56,995 nt of DNA from Flavobacterium sasangense DSM 21067. GTDB taxonomy: Bacteria > Bacteroidota > Bacteroidia > Flavobacteriales > Flavobacteriaceae. The notes under the pieces are model-generated. The model had not been told where the DNA came from, made no database searches, and saw only the letters and a program-made list of their open reading frames with translations. A program made the position numbers and the translations under genes. Numbering within the stretch: the first letter of the stretch is position 1; each line of letters starts with the position of its first letter. The stretch is taken from contig NZ_JMLU01000024.1 of assembly GCF_000686885.1 (NCBI RefSeq), positions 1 to 56,995 of the forward strand. Reading direction: 5' to 3'. Shown piece by piece: positions 1 to 8,280 of the stretch.

Positions 1-1
1 A

Positions 2-262
2 AATGTTGTAAAACTTGATAATTACTTCGCTCCAGAAGAATTAGAAGCTGCTTTAGAAAAGTTTGTTTATCGTTATAACAATGAACGCTATCATGAATCA
101 TTAAACAACTTAACTCCTGCAGACGTGTATTTTGGAAGAGGTGAATTAATTTTAAAAGAACGTGAACGATTAAAGAAAATGGCTATTATAAACCGAAGAA
201 ATGAGTACCAAAAATCAAAATTAACAACTAATCAAAAAAATCTTTTATCTTTGAATTATTAA
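2..262 (+). CDS. IS3-family transposase (OrfB), C-terminal end only
   Basis: The window opens inside a reading frame that runs from base 2 to a TAA at 260-262, leaving 86 residues. They include RYHESLNNLTPADVYFG followed by a basic tail, the usual end of the integrase (rve, DDE) core of IS3-family OrfB transposases. The catalytic residues lie left of the window, so it cannot be said whether the element is intact. The inverted repeat of the element should lie just after the stop. A stretch ending in CA near 315 is a possible end, but this is not proven without the left end. Confidence 0.8.
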   Translation, partial: NVVKLDNYFAPEELEAALEKFVYRYNNERYHESLNNLTPADVYFGRGELILKERERLKKMAIINRRNEYQKSKLTTNQKNLLSLNY

Positions 263-274
263 CTAAATACTCTC

Positions 275-793
275 TTAGCAAAAGTCCAATTTAGTTTGAA
301 GACGTACAGAGCCACCATAATAATAATCATCATCATTATCACTATCCTCTTCACGATTATAAGCGATCTTTAGATAGAATGTCTTATTCTCATAGGATGC
401 TATAACACGGTTATCTAAAATTTCCTCATCTGTTAATTTATAACCATTTGAAGAAACTTGTTGAATTATCGTATTATAAAACTCCTTTTGCCTAAAACGA
501 TACATAATCTTATTTGGTAATCCCTCATAATTATATACATAAAACCATCCTGTTGCTCTTGCATTATCATAAAGATTCCTACCATGCGCCCAAGAAATTG
601 TATTATAACCAATACCATCACTTTCGGATGAATCATAATAATCCCAACCTTTAGTAATTAAAAACTTATTTGTAGTTTCCCAGTTTTTATAACTGGCCAT
701 TGTATGTAACTCGTTAAGAGTTATTTTTTGGGCTGATAAATTTTGTATTGCTACTAAAGAAAATATTGAAATTATAAATTTTAAAAATTTCAT
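275..793 (-). CDS. small secreted protein of unknown function
   Basis: I do not recognise the family. The frame is open from 823, but the ATG at 793 is preferred because it puts a clean Sec signal peptide at the N-terminus (MKFLKF, hydrophobic core, cleavage after LSAQ). The mature part is about 150 residues, rich in Tyr, Asn and Asp, with an acidic run (EEDSDNDDDYYYGG) near the end. Its stop lies only 12 bases from the stop of the transposase fragment, so the last residues may derive from the end of the insertion element and the gene may be 3'-truncated. That last point is speculative. Confidence 0.55.
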   Translation of the reverse strand: MKFLKFIISIFSLVAIQNLSAQKITLNELHTMASYKNWETTNKFLITKGWDYYDSSESDGIGYNTISWAHGRNLYDNARATGWFYVYNYEGLPNKIMYRFRQKEFYNTIIQQVSSNGYKLTDEEILDNRVIASYENKTFYLKIAYNREEDSDNDDDYYYGGSVRLQTKLDFC

Positions 794-1026
794 AATCATA
801 GATAATTGACTATTAATAATCATAGTTAAACTTATTTGTGTATTTTAAAATGAAGACAATATTTAGGATTTTAACTGATATTTTTTGTATTACTTGACAA
901 ATTAAAAATCTTCACTTCGAATCAAACATAACAAAAAAACAAGGCTATCACAACCAATAAATAGCTGTTCAAACCATAAAAATTCTAATTTATTTTGTAA
1001 ACAAAATTCTAAAAAATGTTTGAAAT

Positions 1027-1049
1027 AAAAATGTGGAAATCCGTAAAAT
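1027..1049. repeat. 23-bp direct repeat, left copy
   Basis: The 23 bases here, core TGTGGAAATCCGTAAAAT preceded by five A, recur exactly and in the same orientation at 11156-11178. The two copies bracket the whole hsd locus with its passenger genes. No integrase is encoded between them. Confidence 0.75.
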
Positions 1050-1051
1050 AA

Positions 1052-1076
1052 AGCTGTAAAATTGTTTTTTACAGCT
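1052..1076 (-). terminator. hairpin downstream of hsdR
   Basis: Perfect 10-bp stem AGCTGTAAAA / TTTTACAGCT with a 5-base loop, 31 bases past the hsdR stop and followed on the minus strand by a T-rich tract. Probable intrinsic terminator, though the stem has few G-C pairs. Confidence 0.5.
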
Positions 1077-1106
1077 AAAAACACCACTAAAAAGACTTTG
1101 ATTCAA

Positions 1107-4100
1107 TTAATTACTATACTTCTTAAAATTCTCCGCTTGTTCAAAAATCTCTTTATACACTTCGTCTCTATCAACTGGTGGATAATCGTTTTCTGCTAAG
1201 AGAATTATTAAATCTACTTTAAGTTCTGCTTTAATATCATCTCGTTTACTCCAATCGGTGTATTTTGCTTTGTCGTCTACAACAGTTTTAACTTTTTGCG
1301 CTAATGTAATTAACTTGTCATTTGGATAACTGAAATCATATTTAACTGCTAAGGCTTTTAAAATATCGTAAAAGGCTTTTTCTTCAAAGTCAATACCTAA
1401 ATCTTTGAAGGAATCTTTTTCTTTTTTAAGCGCATAATACAAATCGATAATTTCATCAGTAAAGTCTTCTAATACTTCGCTTCGTAAAACATCGCTTTCT
1501 TTGCGTTCATTGTATTTATCTACAATGGATTGTAAACGTTTTGAAAAATCAATTCCAGTAATTTTATTGATTTTTTTAACGTCATCAATGGCTTTCGCTA
1601 AAAGCTTTTGCAATAGTTTAATTTTGGTATTAGGTAATTTGATTTTATCAATTTTTGCCATGTAATCATCCGAAAAAATATCAATTTCGGTTTGACTATC
1701 ATCTCCTAATTTGAAAATTTCTTCTACCCCATCACTCTCAATAGCATCTTGAAGCATTTGCTTTACACGATTATTCATTTGAGCGGTGTCTGGTGCAACT
1801 CCTTTTGTTAATTTGAATACTATGGAGCGAACCGCTAGGTAAAAATGGATTTCGTCTCTTTGCGTTTCGGTAAAAGCGCCACTTCCTGAACAAATATCGT
1901 AAGCCGATTTCAAACGTTTTACAATGTACATGAATCGTTTTTCCAACTCTTGTGTCAATTGGATAAACTCAGCTGCTTGATTTAATGTTTTTAATTGTGC
2001 TAACGGAACGCCTGACAAATATCCCGAAGTATCAAACTTGTGAAATAGTTTACCCAGTAAATCTAACTGATCTTTAACTACTACAATAGATTGTTCAATA
2101 TCTTCAATATTTTGATTGTCGGCATTGTTGTAATGCGCTAAAGCTAGATTCATTTGCTTTTTGATTCCGATGTAATCTACTACCAAACCTTTTTCTTTGC
2201 CTTCAAATTTTCGATTTACTCGAGAAATAGTCTGAATCAAGTTATGTCTTTGAATAGGTTTATCAATATACATTGTATCCAAAAATGGCACATCAAAACC
2301 TGTTAGCCACATATCTACTACGATAGCAATTTTAAAATTAGATTTTTCATTTTTAAATTGGCGGTCTAATTCTTTGCGGTCGTCTTTAGTTCCTAGCACA
2401 TTATACAAGTCTTCCTCATCATCTTTTCCTCTGGTCATCACCATTTTGATGCGTTCCATTGGTTTTATTTCTTTTTTGTCTTTATCGGATAACTCAACAC
2501 CATCTGCAGCAATTTTCACTTCTCCCCATTCTGGTCGTAAGGCTAGAATGTTTTTATACAATTCGTAAGCAATTGGTCGGCTAGTGCATACAAACATGGC
2601 TTTGCCACGAACGGTTGCTCCTTCAGCTATTCTGTTCTCATAATGGGTAACAAAGTCTTCAGCTACAGTTTTCAAACGAGTTGGGTCACCAATGATAGCA
2701 TTCATTTGTGCCATCGCTTTTTTACTTTCTTCTATTTGATTTTCATTACTACCTTCTTCTGCACAACGGTTGTAATACGCTTCAATTTCTTCAAGCTTAT
2801 GATTATTCAACAAAACTTTAGCTGCTCTTCCTTCATACACAATACGAACCGTAATCTCATCTTTAACAGATTCATTCATGGTGTAAGCATCAATAATTTC
2901 TCCAAATACATCAATGGTGGCATCAATTGGTGTTCCAGTAAAACCAACATAAGTAGCATTAGGTAACGAATCATGTAAGTATTTAGCAAATCCAAATGTT
3001 TTTCTTACTCCATGTTCTGAAACGACTACTTTTTGATCTAAATTAGTTTGACTTCTGTGTGCTTCGTCCGAAATACAAATTACATTTGTTCTATCGGTTA
3101 GTAATCTTGTGTCTTCGGTAAACTTATGGATGGTCGTTAAGAAAACACCACCACTGTTTCTTCCTTGTAACAATTCTCTTAAATGCGTTCTGCTTTCTAC
3201 ACTAATAATCGATTCGTCACCAACAAAACCTTTTGCATTGGTAAATTGACCTGATAATTGGTCGTCTAAATCGGTTCGGTCGGTAATAATTACAATCGTT
3301 GGACTTGAAAAATGTGTGCTTCGCATTAACAAGCGACTCAAATACAACATGGTGTAACTTTTTCCACATCCTGTTGTACCAAAGTACGTTCCTCCTTTAC
3401 CATCGCCCAAAGGTTTTTGATGGTTTTTTATATTTTCAAATAGTTTGACAGCCGCATAATATTGCGGATAACGACAAACGATTTTTTCGTTCTTTTTAGA
3501 ACTATCAGGTAAATAAATGAAGTTTTGAATAATATCTCGTAATCGCTTGCGATTAAACATCCCTTGAATAAGTGTAAACATAGCATCTATACCATCCACT
3601 TCATTTGACATGCCTTCAATTTTTCTCCAGGCGTAAAAGAATTCATAAGGCGCAAAAAAGGAACCTGATTTGGTATTCACACCATCACTAATCACACAAA
3701 AAGCATTGAATTTAAATAACTCCGGAATATCTCTTTTGTAACGTGTAGTTAATTGCACGTACGCATCATGTATGGTTGTGTTTTCCTGAATGGCAGTTTT
3801 AAATTCAAACACCACTAATGGTAATCCATTGATGTATAAAATCAAATCAGGAATACGCATTTCGTAGCCTTTTATGGCTAATTGATTCACGATTTTATAC
3901 GTGTTGTTATCTTTTTCAGAATAGTCAATCAATTGGATGAATATATCTTTCTGATTTCGGTCTTCACGTTTTAGCAAAAAGCCATCACTTACCATTTTCA
4001 TGAAAACTTTATTGCTTTCATATAAATCGGAAGATGGTAATCGTTCCAAATCACGAATAATCGAATTTACTTCTGAATCTGTAATGTTATCCTTAGCGTA

Positions 4101-4295
4101 ATTGGACTTCAAATAGTTTTTTAAATCCGCATCAATCAACACTTTTTCAGTAACGATATGACCGTATTGTGTGGGTGGTTCTGATACGCCTTGAAACTCA
4201 TTTTTACGCACTTCACCACCTACAAGATGCGTCATTTGCTCTTCTTGTAATAAGTGAATAAAGGCTTGTTCTAATTGTGCTTCTGTGAATTTCAT
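1107..4295 (-). CDS. hsdR: type I restriction enzyme, endonuclease/translocase subunit HsdR
   Basis: 1062 residues, normal for HsdR. The N-terminal PD-(D/E)xK nuclease shows IPDLILY (Asp150) and VVFEFK (Glu164, Lys166). The translocase motor has Walker A GTTGCGKS at 306-313 and the DEAH box ISDEAHRSQ at 410-413, followed by later SF2 helicase motifs (VGFTGTP, QTISRVNR). It cuts unmodified DNA at a distance after translocation, in complex with HsdM and HsdS. The ATG is one base after the stop of the preceding gene remnant, so translation is probably coupled to it. HsdR is the last gene of the minus-strand hsd locus and is followed by a hairpin. All key residues are present. Confidence 0.96.
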   Translation of the reverse strand: MKFTEAQLEQAFIHLLQEEQMTHLVGGEVRKNEFQGVSEPPTQYGHIVTEKVLIDADLKNYLKSNYAKDNITDSEVNSIIRDLERLPSSDLYESNKVFMKMVSDGFLLKREDRNQKDIFIQLIDYSEKDNNTYKIVNQLAIKGYEMRIPDLILYINGLPLVVFEFKTAIQENTTIHDAYVQLTTRYKRDIPELFKFNAFCVISDGVNTKSGSFFAPYEFFYAWRKIEGMSNEVDGIDAMFTLIQGMFNRKRLRDIIQNFIYLPDSSKKNEKIVCRYPQYYAAVKLFENIKNHQKPLGDGKGGTYFGTTGCGKSYTMLYLSRLLMRSTHFSSPTIVIITDRTDLDDQLSGQFTNAKGFVGDESIISVESRTHLRELLQGRNSGGVFLTTIHKFTEDTRLLTDRTNVICISDEAHRSQTNLDQKVVVSEHGVRKTFGFAKYLHDSLPNATYVGFTGTPIDATIDVFGEIIDAYTMNESVKDEITVRIVYEGRAAKVLLNNHKLEEIEAYYNRCAEEGSNENQIEESKKAMAQMNAIIGDPTRLKTVAEDFVTHYENRIAEGATVRGKAMFVCTSRPIAYELYKNILALRPEWGEVKIAADGVELSDKDKKEIKPMERIKMVMTRGKDDEEDLYNVLGTKDDRKELDRQFKNEKSNFKIAIVVDMWLTGFDVPFLDTMYIDKPIQRHNLIQTISRVNRKFEGKEKGLVVDYIGIKKQMNLALAHYNNADNQNIEDIEQSIVVVKDQLDLLGKLFHKFDTSGYLSGVPLAQLKTLNQAAEFIQLTQELEKRFMYIVKRLKSAYDICSGSGAFTETQRDEIHFYLAVRSIVFKLTKGVAPDTAQMNNRVKQMLQDAIESDGVEEIFKLGDDSQTEIDIFSDDYMAKIDKIKLPNTKIKLLQKLLAKAIDDVKKINKITGIDFSKRLQSIVDKYNERKESDVLRSEVLEDFTDEIIDLYYALKKEKDSFKDLGIDFEEKAFYDILKALAVKYDFSYPNDKLITLAQKVKTVVDDKAKYTDWSKRDDIKAELKVDLIILLAENDYPPVDRDEVYKEIFEQAENFKKYSN

Positions 4296-4296
4296 G

Positions 4297-4743
4297 CTAT
4301 TTTAAGGATTTCCCTTTTGAAGTTAATCTGTATTTTTGTTTACTGCTACTTGGTTTTTCTGGAATAGTTATTTCAATTAAACCTAATTCAATAGCTGGCT
4401 GTAAATAATTTTTTCTAAAATTAGGCTTATGCGTAAGTTTCATAAAGCGCATCAATTCGCTAATACTATATTCTTGATCCATTATTAATAGTAGACTTTT
4501 GACTGGGTCGGTAACTAGGTCGGTAACTAGGTCGGTAACTAGGTCGTTTGTTTGACCACCTAGACTATCAACTAAATCATTATGCAAGGTAACTAAAATA
4601 CCACCATCTAAACCTATAATTTCTGGTTCAGGAAGACCTGCTGCTTTGCAGACTTCATAGATTTTAATGGTGCCACGACCCCAAGAATCAATGTAACCTG
4701 CCTTAAAACAAACATCGGCAATTAATGGATTTCTAGTTATCAA
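4297..4743 (-). pseudogene. C-terminal fragment of an AlbA_2/Schlafen-type ATP-binding regulator
   Basis: The 148 codons begin at a TTG with RNPLIADVCFKAGYIDSWGRG, which is the C-terminal HATPase_c_4 part of the AlbA_2 (Schlafen-fold) transcriptional regulator/RecG-like proteins, followed by a winged-helix-like tail. These proteins normally have 200 or more further residues with the AlbA_2 domain at the N-terminus. Here those are missing and the 100 bases upstream are non-coding. The lost N-terminus is recognisable as tiny fragments on the far side of dinD (5713-5778 and 5938-5973). The variable linker contains an in-frame repeat NDLVTDLVTDLVTD. A short product from the TTG cannot be excluded. 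Confidence 0.75.
4506..4541. repeat. three tandem copies of a 12-bp unit
   Basis: GGTCGGTAACTA occurs three times head to tail (4506-4517, 4518-4529, 4530-4541), with a partial fourth. Inside the remnant gene it encodes the repeat DLVT, in frame, so copy number can change without shifting the frame. It is far too short to be a CRISPR array. Confidence 0.85.
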
Positions 4744-4846
4744 ATTATTATTTTTATGTTTTGAAATTTATTTTAAAAATTAGATTCAATTCTATTTATT
4801 TTTACCTAATTGAGATAATTAAGCTTTTTTTGTGTTTAAAAAATGT

Positions 4847-5698
4847 TTATTTATCGTTTTCATTAAGTTTGTCAGGGTTTTTTAATGCTTTCTTCTCTTC
4901 GGTTTGAAGCCTACGTTCTATTTTATTTATATCTTCTTCTGCCTTCAAATTTTCAGGAACAATTCCGCGGGATAACAGCGTATTTCTAACCGATTTGTTA
5001 TTTGTAATATGCTCATTTGAAATCTGATTTTCAGTTTTCATTTTATGTTGTTTTGCATTGAAAATAGTAATTTCAGTAGCAAAATCTTTTGCTTTTAATA
5101 AAATGGTTGGCATATGGTCAGCTAAGGGTTTAGCTCCCGATAATCCCCATTTAATTTTCATTTGTTGGGTAGTTCTGTTAAATAGAGCTGTATCTCCTTT
5201 ACTTCTTATTAAAGCGAAATTTTGATTGCCACCTGTTTGTTCAAAAATTACTTGTGATAATTCTTTTTCTGTTGCTCTAAGCTTGTTACGAGCTTGAACA
5301 CGTTCATATTCTAATATTTTTTGCTCAATTAATTCTGCTTTTCGGGTTTGAATGGCAAAATATCGTTGTGCAAAAGCAATGGTTTCTTTACGTGGATCTC
5401 CATTTTGTGCAATCAGATAACAAGCGTACCTTGTAAGCATTAAATCAGGTATTTCTTTTTCTGCACCTGAACCAATGGATACCATTTTCCCGACGTCGGC
5501 AAAATGGTCATCAATACTTTCTCCTGATATTTCGCAAGCGGTTTTTGCTTTTGAAATTACACCTAAAAAATTATCCCATTTAGTGTATTCCAAAAGGTGT
5601 TGCAAATCTCTAGCCAACCAAAATTCTGTACCGTCTTCCGTTTGATTGGCATGAGATTCAAAATTATGAGTTAAAGTATGGATGATTTCGTGTTTCAT
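4847..5698 (-). CDS. dinD: DNA damage-inducible protein D (DinD family)
   Basis: 283 residues, usual length for DinD. The N-terminal half carries the BRO-N-like region (FWLARDLQHLLEYTKWDNF, then ADVGKMVSIGSGAEKEIPDLMLTRYACYLI split over 85-115). The centre has IAFAQRYFAIQTRK and the conserved GDTALFNRTTQQMKIKWG block. E. coli DinD is SOS-induced and inhibits RecA strand exchange; members are often passengers in type I restriction loci. The gene sits inside the debris of an AlbA_2-type gene: its ATG is 15 bases after the N-terminal remnant and the C-terminal remnant follows 100 bases later, so it looks inserted. No LexA-type box was noticed upstream. Confidence 0.85.
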   Translation of the reverse strand: MKHEIIHTLTHNFESHANQTEDGTEFWLARDLQHLLEYTKWDNFLGVISKAKTACEISGESIDDHFADVGKMVSIGSGAEKEIPDLMLTRYACYLIAQNGDPRKETIAFAQRYFAIQTRKAELIEQKILEYERVQARNKLRATEKELSQVIFEQTGGNQNFALIRSKGDTALFNRTTQQMKIKWGLSGAKPLADHMPTILLKAKDFATEITIFNAKQHKMKTENQISNEHITNNKSVRNTLLSRGIVPENLKAEEDINKIERRLQTEEKKALKNPDKLNENDK

Positions 5699-5712
5699 AA
5701 TAATTGTTTTAA

Positions 5713-5778
5713 TTAATGTAATTTTAGATAGTCGTCATGCCAAGATTGTTTCCATTCTATGTTTTGCGATTCGCTCAT
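5713..5778 (-). pseudogene. N-terminal remnant A of the AlbA_2-type gene
   Basis: The minus strand reads MSESQNIEWKQSWHDDYLK then LH and a stop. This is the typical first 19 residues of Bacteroidetes AlbA_2/Schlafen-type regulators, whose next residues would be the xxCGFANAxGG block. It ends 15 bases before dinD, so the rest of the domain was lost where dinD now lies. Confidence 0.7.
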
Positions 5779-5887
5779 ATAGTACTAATTTTTTCACCAA
5801 AATAACTAAAAGGTAATAGGTGATTTATATTTTATCAATCTAATCTATTCTCTAAAAGAGAATTACAAATATATTTCATTTTTAATT

Positions 5888-5915
5888 GTCCAGTTTATTA
5901 TGTAAAAAACTGGAC
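5888..5915. repeat. inverted repeat GTCCAGTTT / AAACTGGAC
   Basis: Perfect 9-bp arms at 5888-5896 and 5907-5915 with a 10-base loop, followed by T-rich DNA. It resembles the dyad at 5989-6018 in form and flanks (TTGTC...GACATTTT). It may be a terminator or an operator. Confidence 0.5.
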
Positions 5916-5937
5916 ATTTTTTAATTTATATCGGTTT

Positions 5938-5973
5938 TTATTGTTTCCACTCTATGTTTTGTGATTCGGTCAT
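5938..5973 (-). pseudogene. N-terminal remnant B of an AlbA_2-type gene
   Basis: The minus strand reads MTESQNIEWKQ then a stop. It is a second, shorter copy of the same N-terminus as at 5713-5778. Two copies of the same gene start within 200 bases point to repeated recombination at the start of this gene. Confidence 0.6.
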
Positions 5974-5988
5974 GATTATTTATTTTGT

Positions 5989-6018
5989 TGTCAAGTTTTT
6001 TGAATAGAAAACTTGACA
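5989..6018. repeat. inverted repeat TGTCAAGTTTT / AAAACTTGACA
   Basis: Perfect 11-bp arms (5989-5999 and 6008-6018) with an 8-base loop, 16 bases upstream of remnant B on the minus strand and downstream of the PIN-domain gene. It could be an operator of the lost regulator or a terminator. The rest of 6019-6193 shows no intact gene. Confidence 0.5.
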
Positions 6019-6193
6019 TTTTAATTCATTTAAACTAAATATCCATCTCAATTACTTTTAGCCTTATAATAAGCTGCTGCGCTAAAACTTCTAGTGAAGA
6101 AATGCTTAACGAATGATTAGATACTATAGTACTATTTGACAAAATAATTCATTCTTTTGATTTTATTATTGCTAGCTATAAATTAAACATCTC

Positions 6194-8260
6194 TTAATTT
6201 AATGAATTAATTTCTTTTGTCCATTTTTCCTTATATTTTTCTAATCTTTCTTGTGATTTTTCTTTATCAAATAGTCTATTATAAATTATAAATATAGAAC
6301 CTATTAAAATTGAACAAGGCAAAGTCCACAACCATTTACAAAATTCTTTTTGCATAGATCCTTCTTCCAAAGAATTTGCATATTTTGAATATACTGCAAC
6401 CATATTCCATGAACTATCTTGAAAGAGAAACATTAAAATAAAAAACATTATACAAACAATTGAAATAGGAATGCAATAAAGAGCTTTAGATTTATATTTG
6501 CTTAAATCAAATTTAGCTTTAGTATCAATAAGTTCTTGTATTATCCTATTATTTTTAACTATTTCAATATCTTTTTTTTGTTTTTCAATATCCTTAATTT
6601 GCTTCAAAGTTTCGATAGCAGTATAGGTGTTTTCTTGATATTTTTCAAATTTACTCTCTAACTGTTCCTTATCCTTTTGCAGATTTTCTATATCTTTTTC
6701 TAATTTAGATTTTGCAAATAATTTAGACTTTTCTATAATATCATACTCCGAATTACTTTTTTCCAAAATCCCTTTAAATCCTAAATTAATCATTTCGGAA
6801 ACAATACTGCTTTGTTGAGTAAAATCAGTTGTTATTTCTGAAATACCATTGAGTATCAATTGTAAGTTCTCATTAGAAATTCCCTTTTCTCCATTACTAA
6901 TATTTAAAAAGCTTACAAAACTTTTAAAATCATCACTTGTTCTATTTAAATAACGTAATAATATACTCATCCATTGAGATGGTAGTAAAACTATTGGAAT
7001 AGATGAATTTTGGGAATAATCCCACTTTCTTAAGATTTGATCTGCTGAAATGAAATAGTATTTACAATCAAAAATATTAATGTAATGACCGTTCCTTAGG
7101 TATTCAATTAAATATATGTTTTTTGCATCAATTATACTTGCCTCCAAATATGACGTTGATTTACTATCTGATTTAAAAGTGTTTATTTTAGATGCTATAT
7201 CTAAAATTTTATCTTCAATCTTGGAATCATTAACATCAAAATATTCTTTATAATCATTTTTAATTTCATACTTTATTTTTAATTCTTCTATTAATGAAAA
7301 GACATGAGCTTTAAATAAATCAGTTGAATCATTAGTTCTTTTTCTTCTCCACTTGTGATAATAATCAATAAAATCTTGACTTTTATTAAATTTTAAAAAC
7401 ACCTCAGAATTTATTTTTGCAGAGTTATACTTTGTCATTTGACCTATGTAAAAATCTAAAGTCTTTTTAATCTCTTCTTCAGTAAATTTAGAAAGAAGCA
7501 AACTCTCTTTTGCTTCTTTAAATTTATCTAAAAAAGTTAACATTCTTTTCTTTCTATTTTCACCATTTATGCCAATTGCTCTAAATATTACATTAGTGTC
7601 TAAATAAAAATTTTTGTTTTTTAAATTTTCTATTTTAAAATTACCTCCTTTTTTATTTGTTATTAAACAATATTCAAGAGATAGGTTTGATATATCAAAA
7701 ATTAATTTGTTTTTTTCATCATTTTCCCAATTCAAGAATTTATTAATTATTTCTATCTCAATAGAATTTAAATTATGATCATTAAGATTTAATATTTCCT
7801 GTATCTGAACATTAGGATCTATTAGTTTGCTAAAGCTTAGAATATTGGTTTGAAAAACTTCATATAGAAAACTATAAATAATATTTTTTAAATCTTGTAA
7901 AACAAATTCATAATTTACATTGTGAAATTCTTGTATAAAAAAATCGAGATTGTTATTCCTAATTTTATTTGATATGTTTTCGTATCTTTTTGCTGATAAA
8001 GTAATTTTTAGTTCCTCAATTTTGCAAACAGAAGTATGAAAGTAGATTTCATCAGAAACAATATTTTTTATTTCTTCTTCAGTAAAATCTAAAGAATATT
8101 GTAATTTAATCTTATCAATTAAGGCATGAATTCCAATAAAATCATTATTGTTATCAATAAATATTGATTCAATTATTTTTCTATGTAATGTTATTGGACT
8201 TACTTCATAATTGTTATCAGCATATAAAACTGCTGCAAGTCTGAATATTTCTGAATTCAT
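6194..8260 (-). CDS. membrane-anchored PIN-domain protein of the hsd locus
   Basis: 688 residues, no family name that I can give. An N-terminal helical region (1-210) is followed by a PIN-nuclease-like domain: NFYLDTNVIF gives the first acidic residue (Asp221), EEEIKKT a possible second (about 261-263), Asp378 in EASIIDAKN and Asp407 in FISADQ complete an acidic set. A coiled coil spans about 508-585, then two transmembrane helices at about 592-613 and 642-660 with a basic C-terminal tail. PIN domains are metal-dependent RNases or DNases, often in toxins. It lies 20 bases after hsdS in the same direction, so it is probably co-transcribed with the restriction genes. A role in phage defence is inference from context. 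Confidence 0.75.
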   Translation of the reverse strand: MNSEIFRLAAVLYADNNYEVSPITLHRKIIESIFIDNNNDFIGIHALIDKIKLQYSLDFTEEEIKNIVSDEIYFHTSVCKIEELKITLSAKRYENISNKIRNNNLDFFIQEFHNVNYEFVLQDLKNIIYSFLYEVFQTNILSFSKLIDPNVQIQEILNLNDHNLNSIEIEIINKFLNWENDEKNKLIFDISNLSLEYCLITNKKGGNFKIENLKNKNFYLDTNVIFRAIGINGENRKKRMLTFLDKFKEAKESLLLSKFTEEEIKKTLDFYIGQMTKYNSAKINSEVFLKFNKSQDFIDYYHKWRRKRTNDSTDLFKAHVFSLIEELKIKYEIKNDYKEYFDVNDSKIEDKILDIASKINTFKSDSKSTSYLEASIIDAKNIYLIEYLRNGHYINIFDCKYYFISADQILRKWDYSQNSSIPIVLLPSQWMSILLRYLNRTSDDFKSFVSFLNISNGEKGISNENLQLILNGISEITTDFTQQSSIVSEMINLGFKGILEKSNSEYDIIEKSKLFAKSKLEKDIENLQKDKEQLESKFEKYQENTYTAIETLKQIKDIEKQKKDIEIVKNNRIIQELIDTKAKFDLSKYKSKALYCIPISIVCIMFFILMFLFQDSSWNMVAVYSKYANSLEEGSMQKEFCKWLWTLPCSILIGSIFIIYNRLFDKEKSQERLEKYKEKWTKEINSLN

Positions 8261-8280
8261 TTATACTTTCTTTTTTAAAT

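Larger units (their letters stand above)
794..1106. other. non-coding stretch between secreted protein and hsdR
   Basis: No convincing gene. A 61-codon frame on the minus strand (902-1087) has no recognisable motif and spans a hairpin and a repeat, so it is left out. The stretch holds one copy of a 23-bp direct repeat and a hairpin just downstream of hsdR, listed separately. Confidence 0.5.

Noticed and set aside
902..1087. 61-codon minus-strand frame rich in Phe and Leu
   Set aside because: No motif, spans a terminator-like hairpin and the 23-bp repeat, and has no plausible promoter; most likely chance in AT-rich DNA.
4506..4541. Tandem 12-bp repeat as a possible CRISPR or minisatellite locus
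   Set aside because: Only three copies, no spacers, and it is in frame within a coding remnant.
6019..6193. Short coding-like stretch on the minus strand (FSAAAYYKAKSN before a stop near 6055)
   Set aside because: Too short and interrupted upstream by stops; no family could be assigned.
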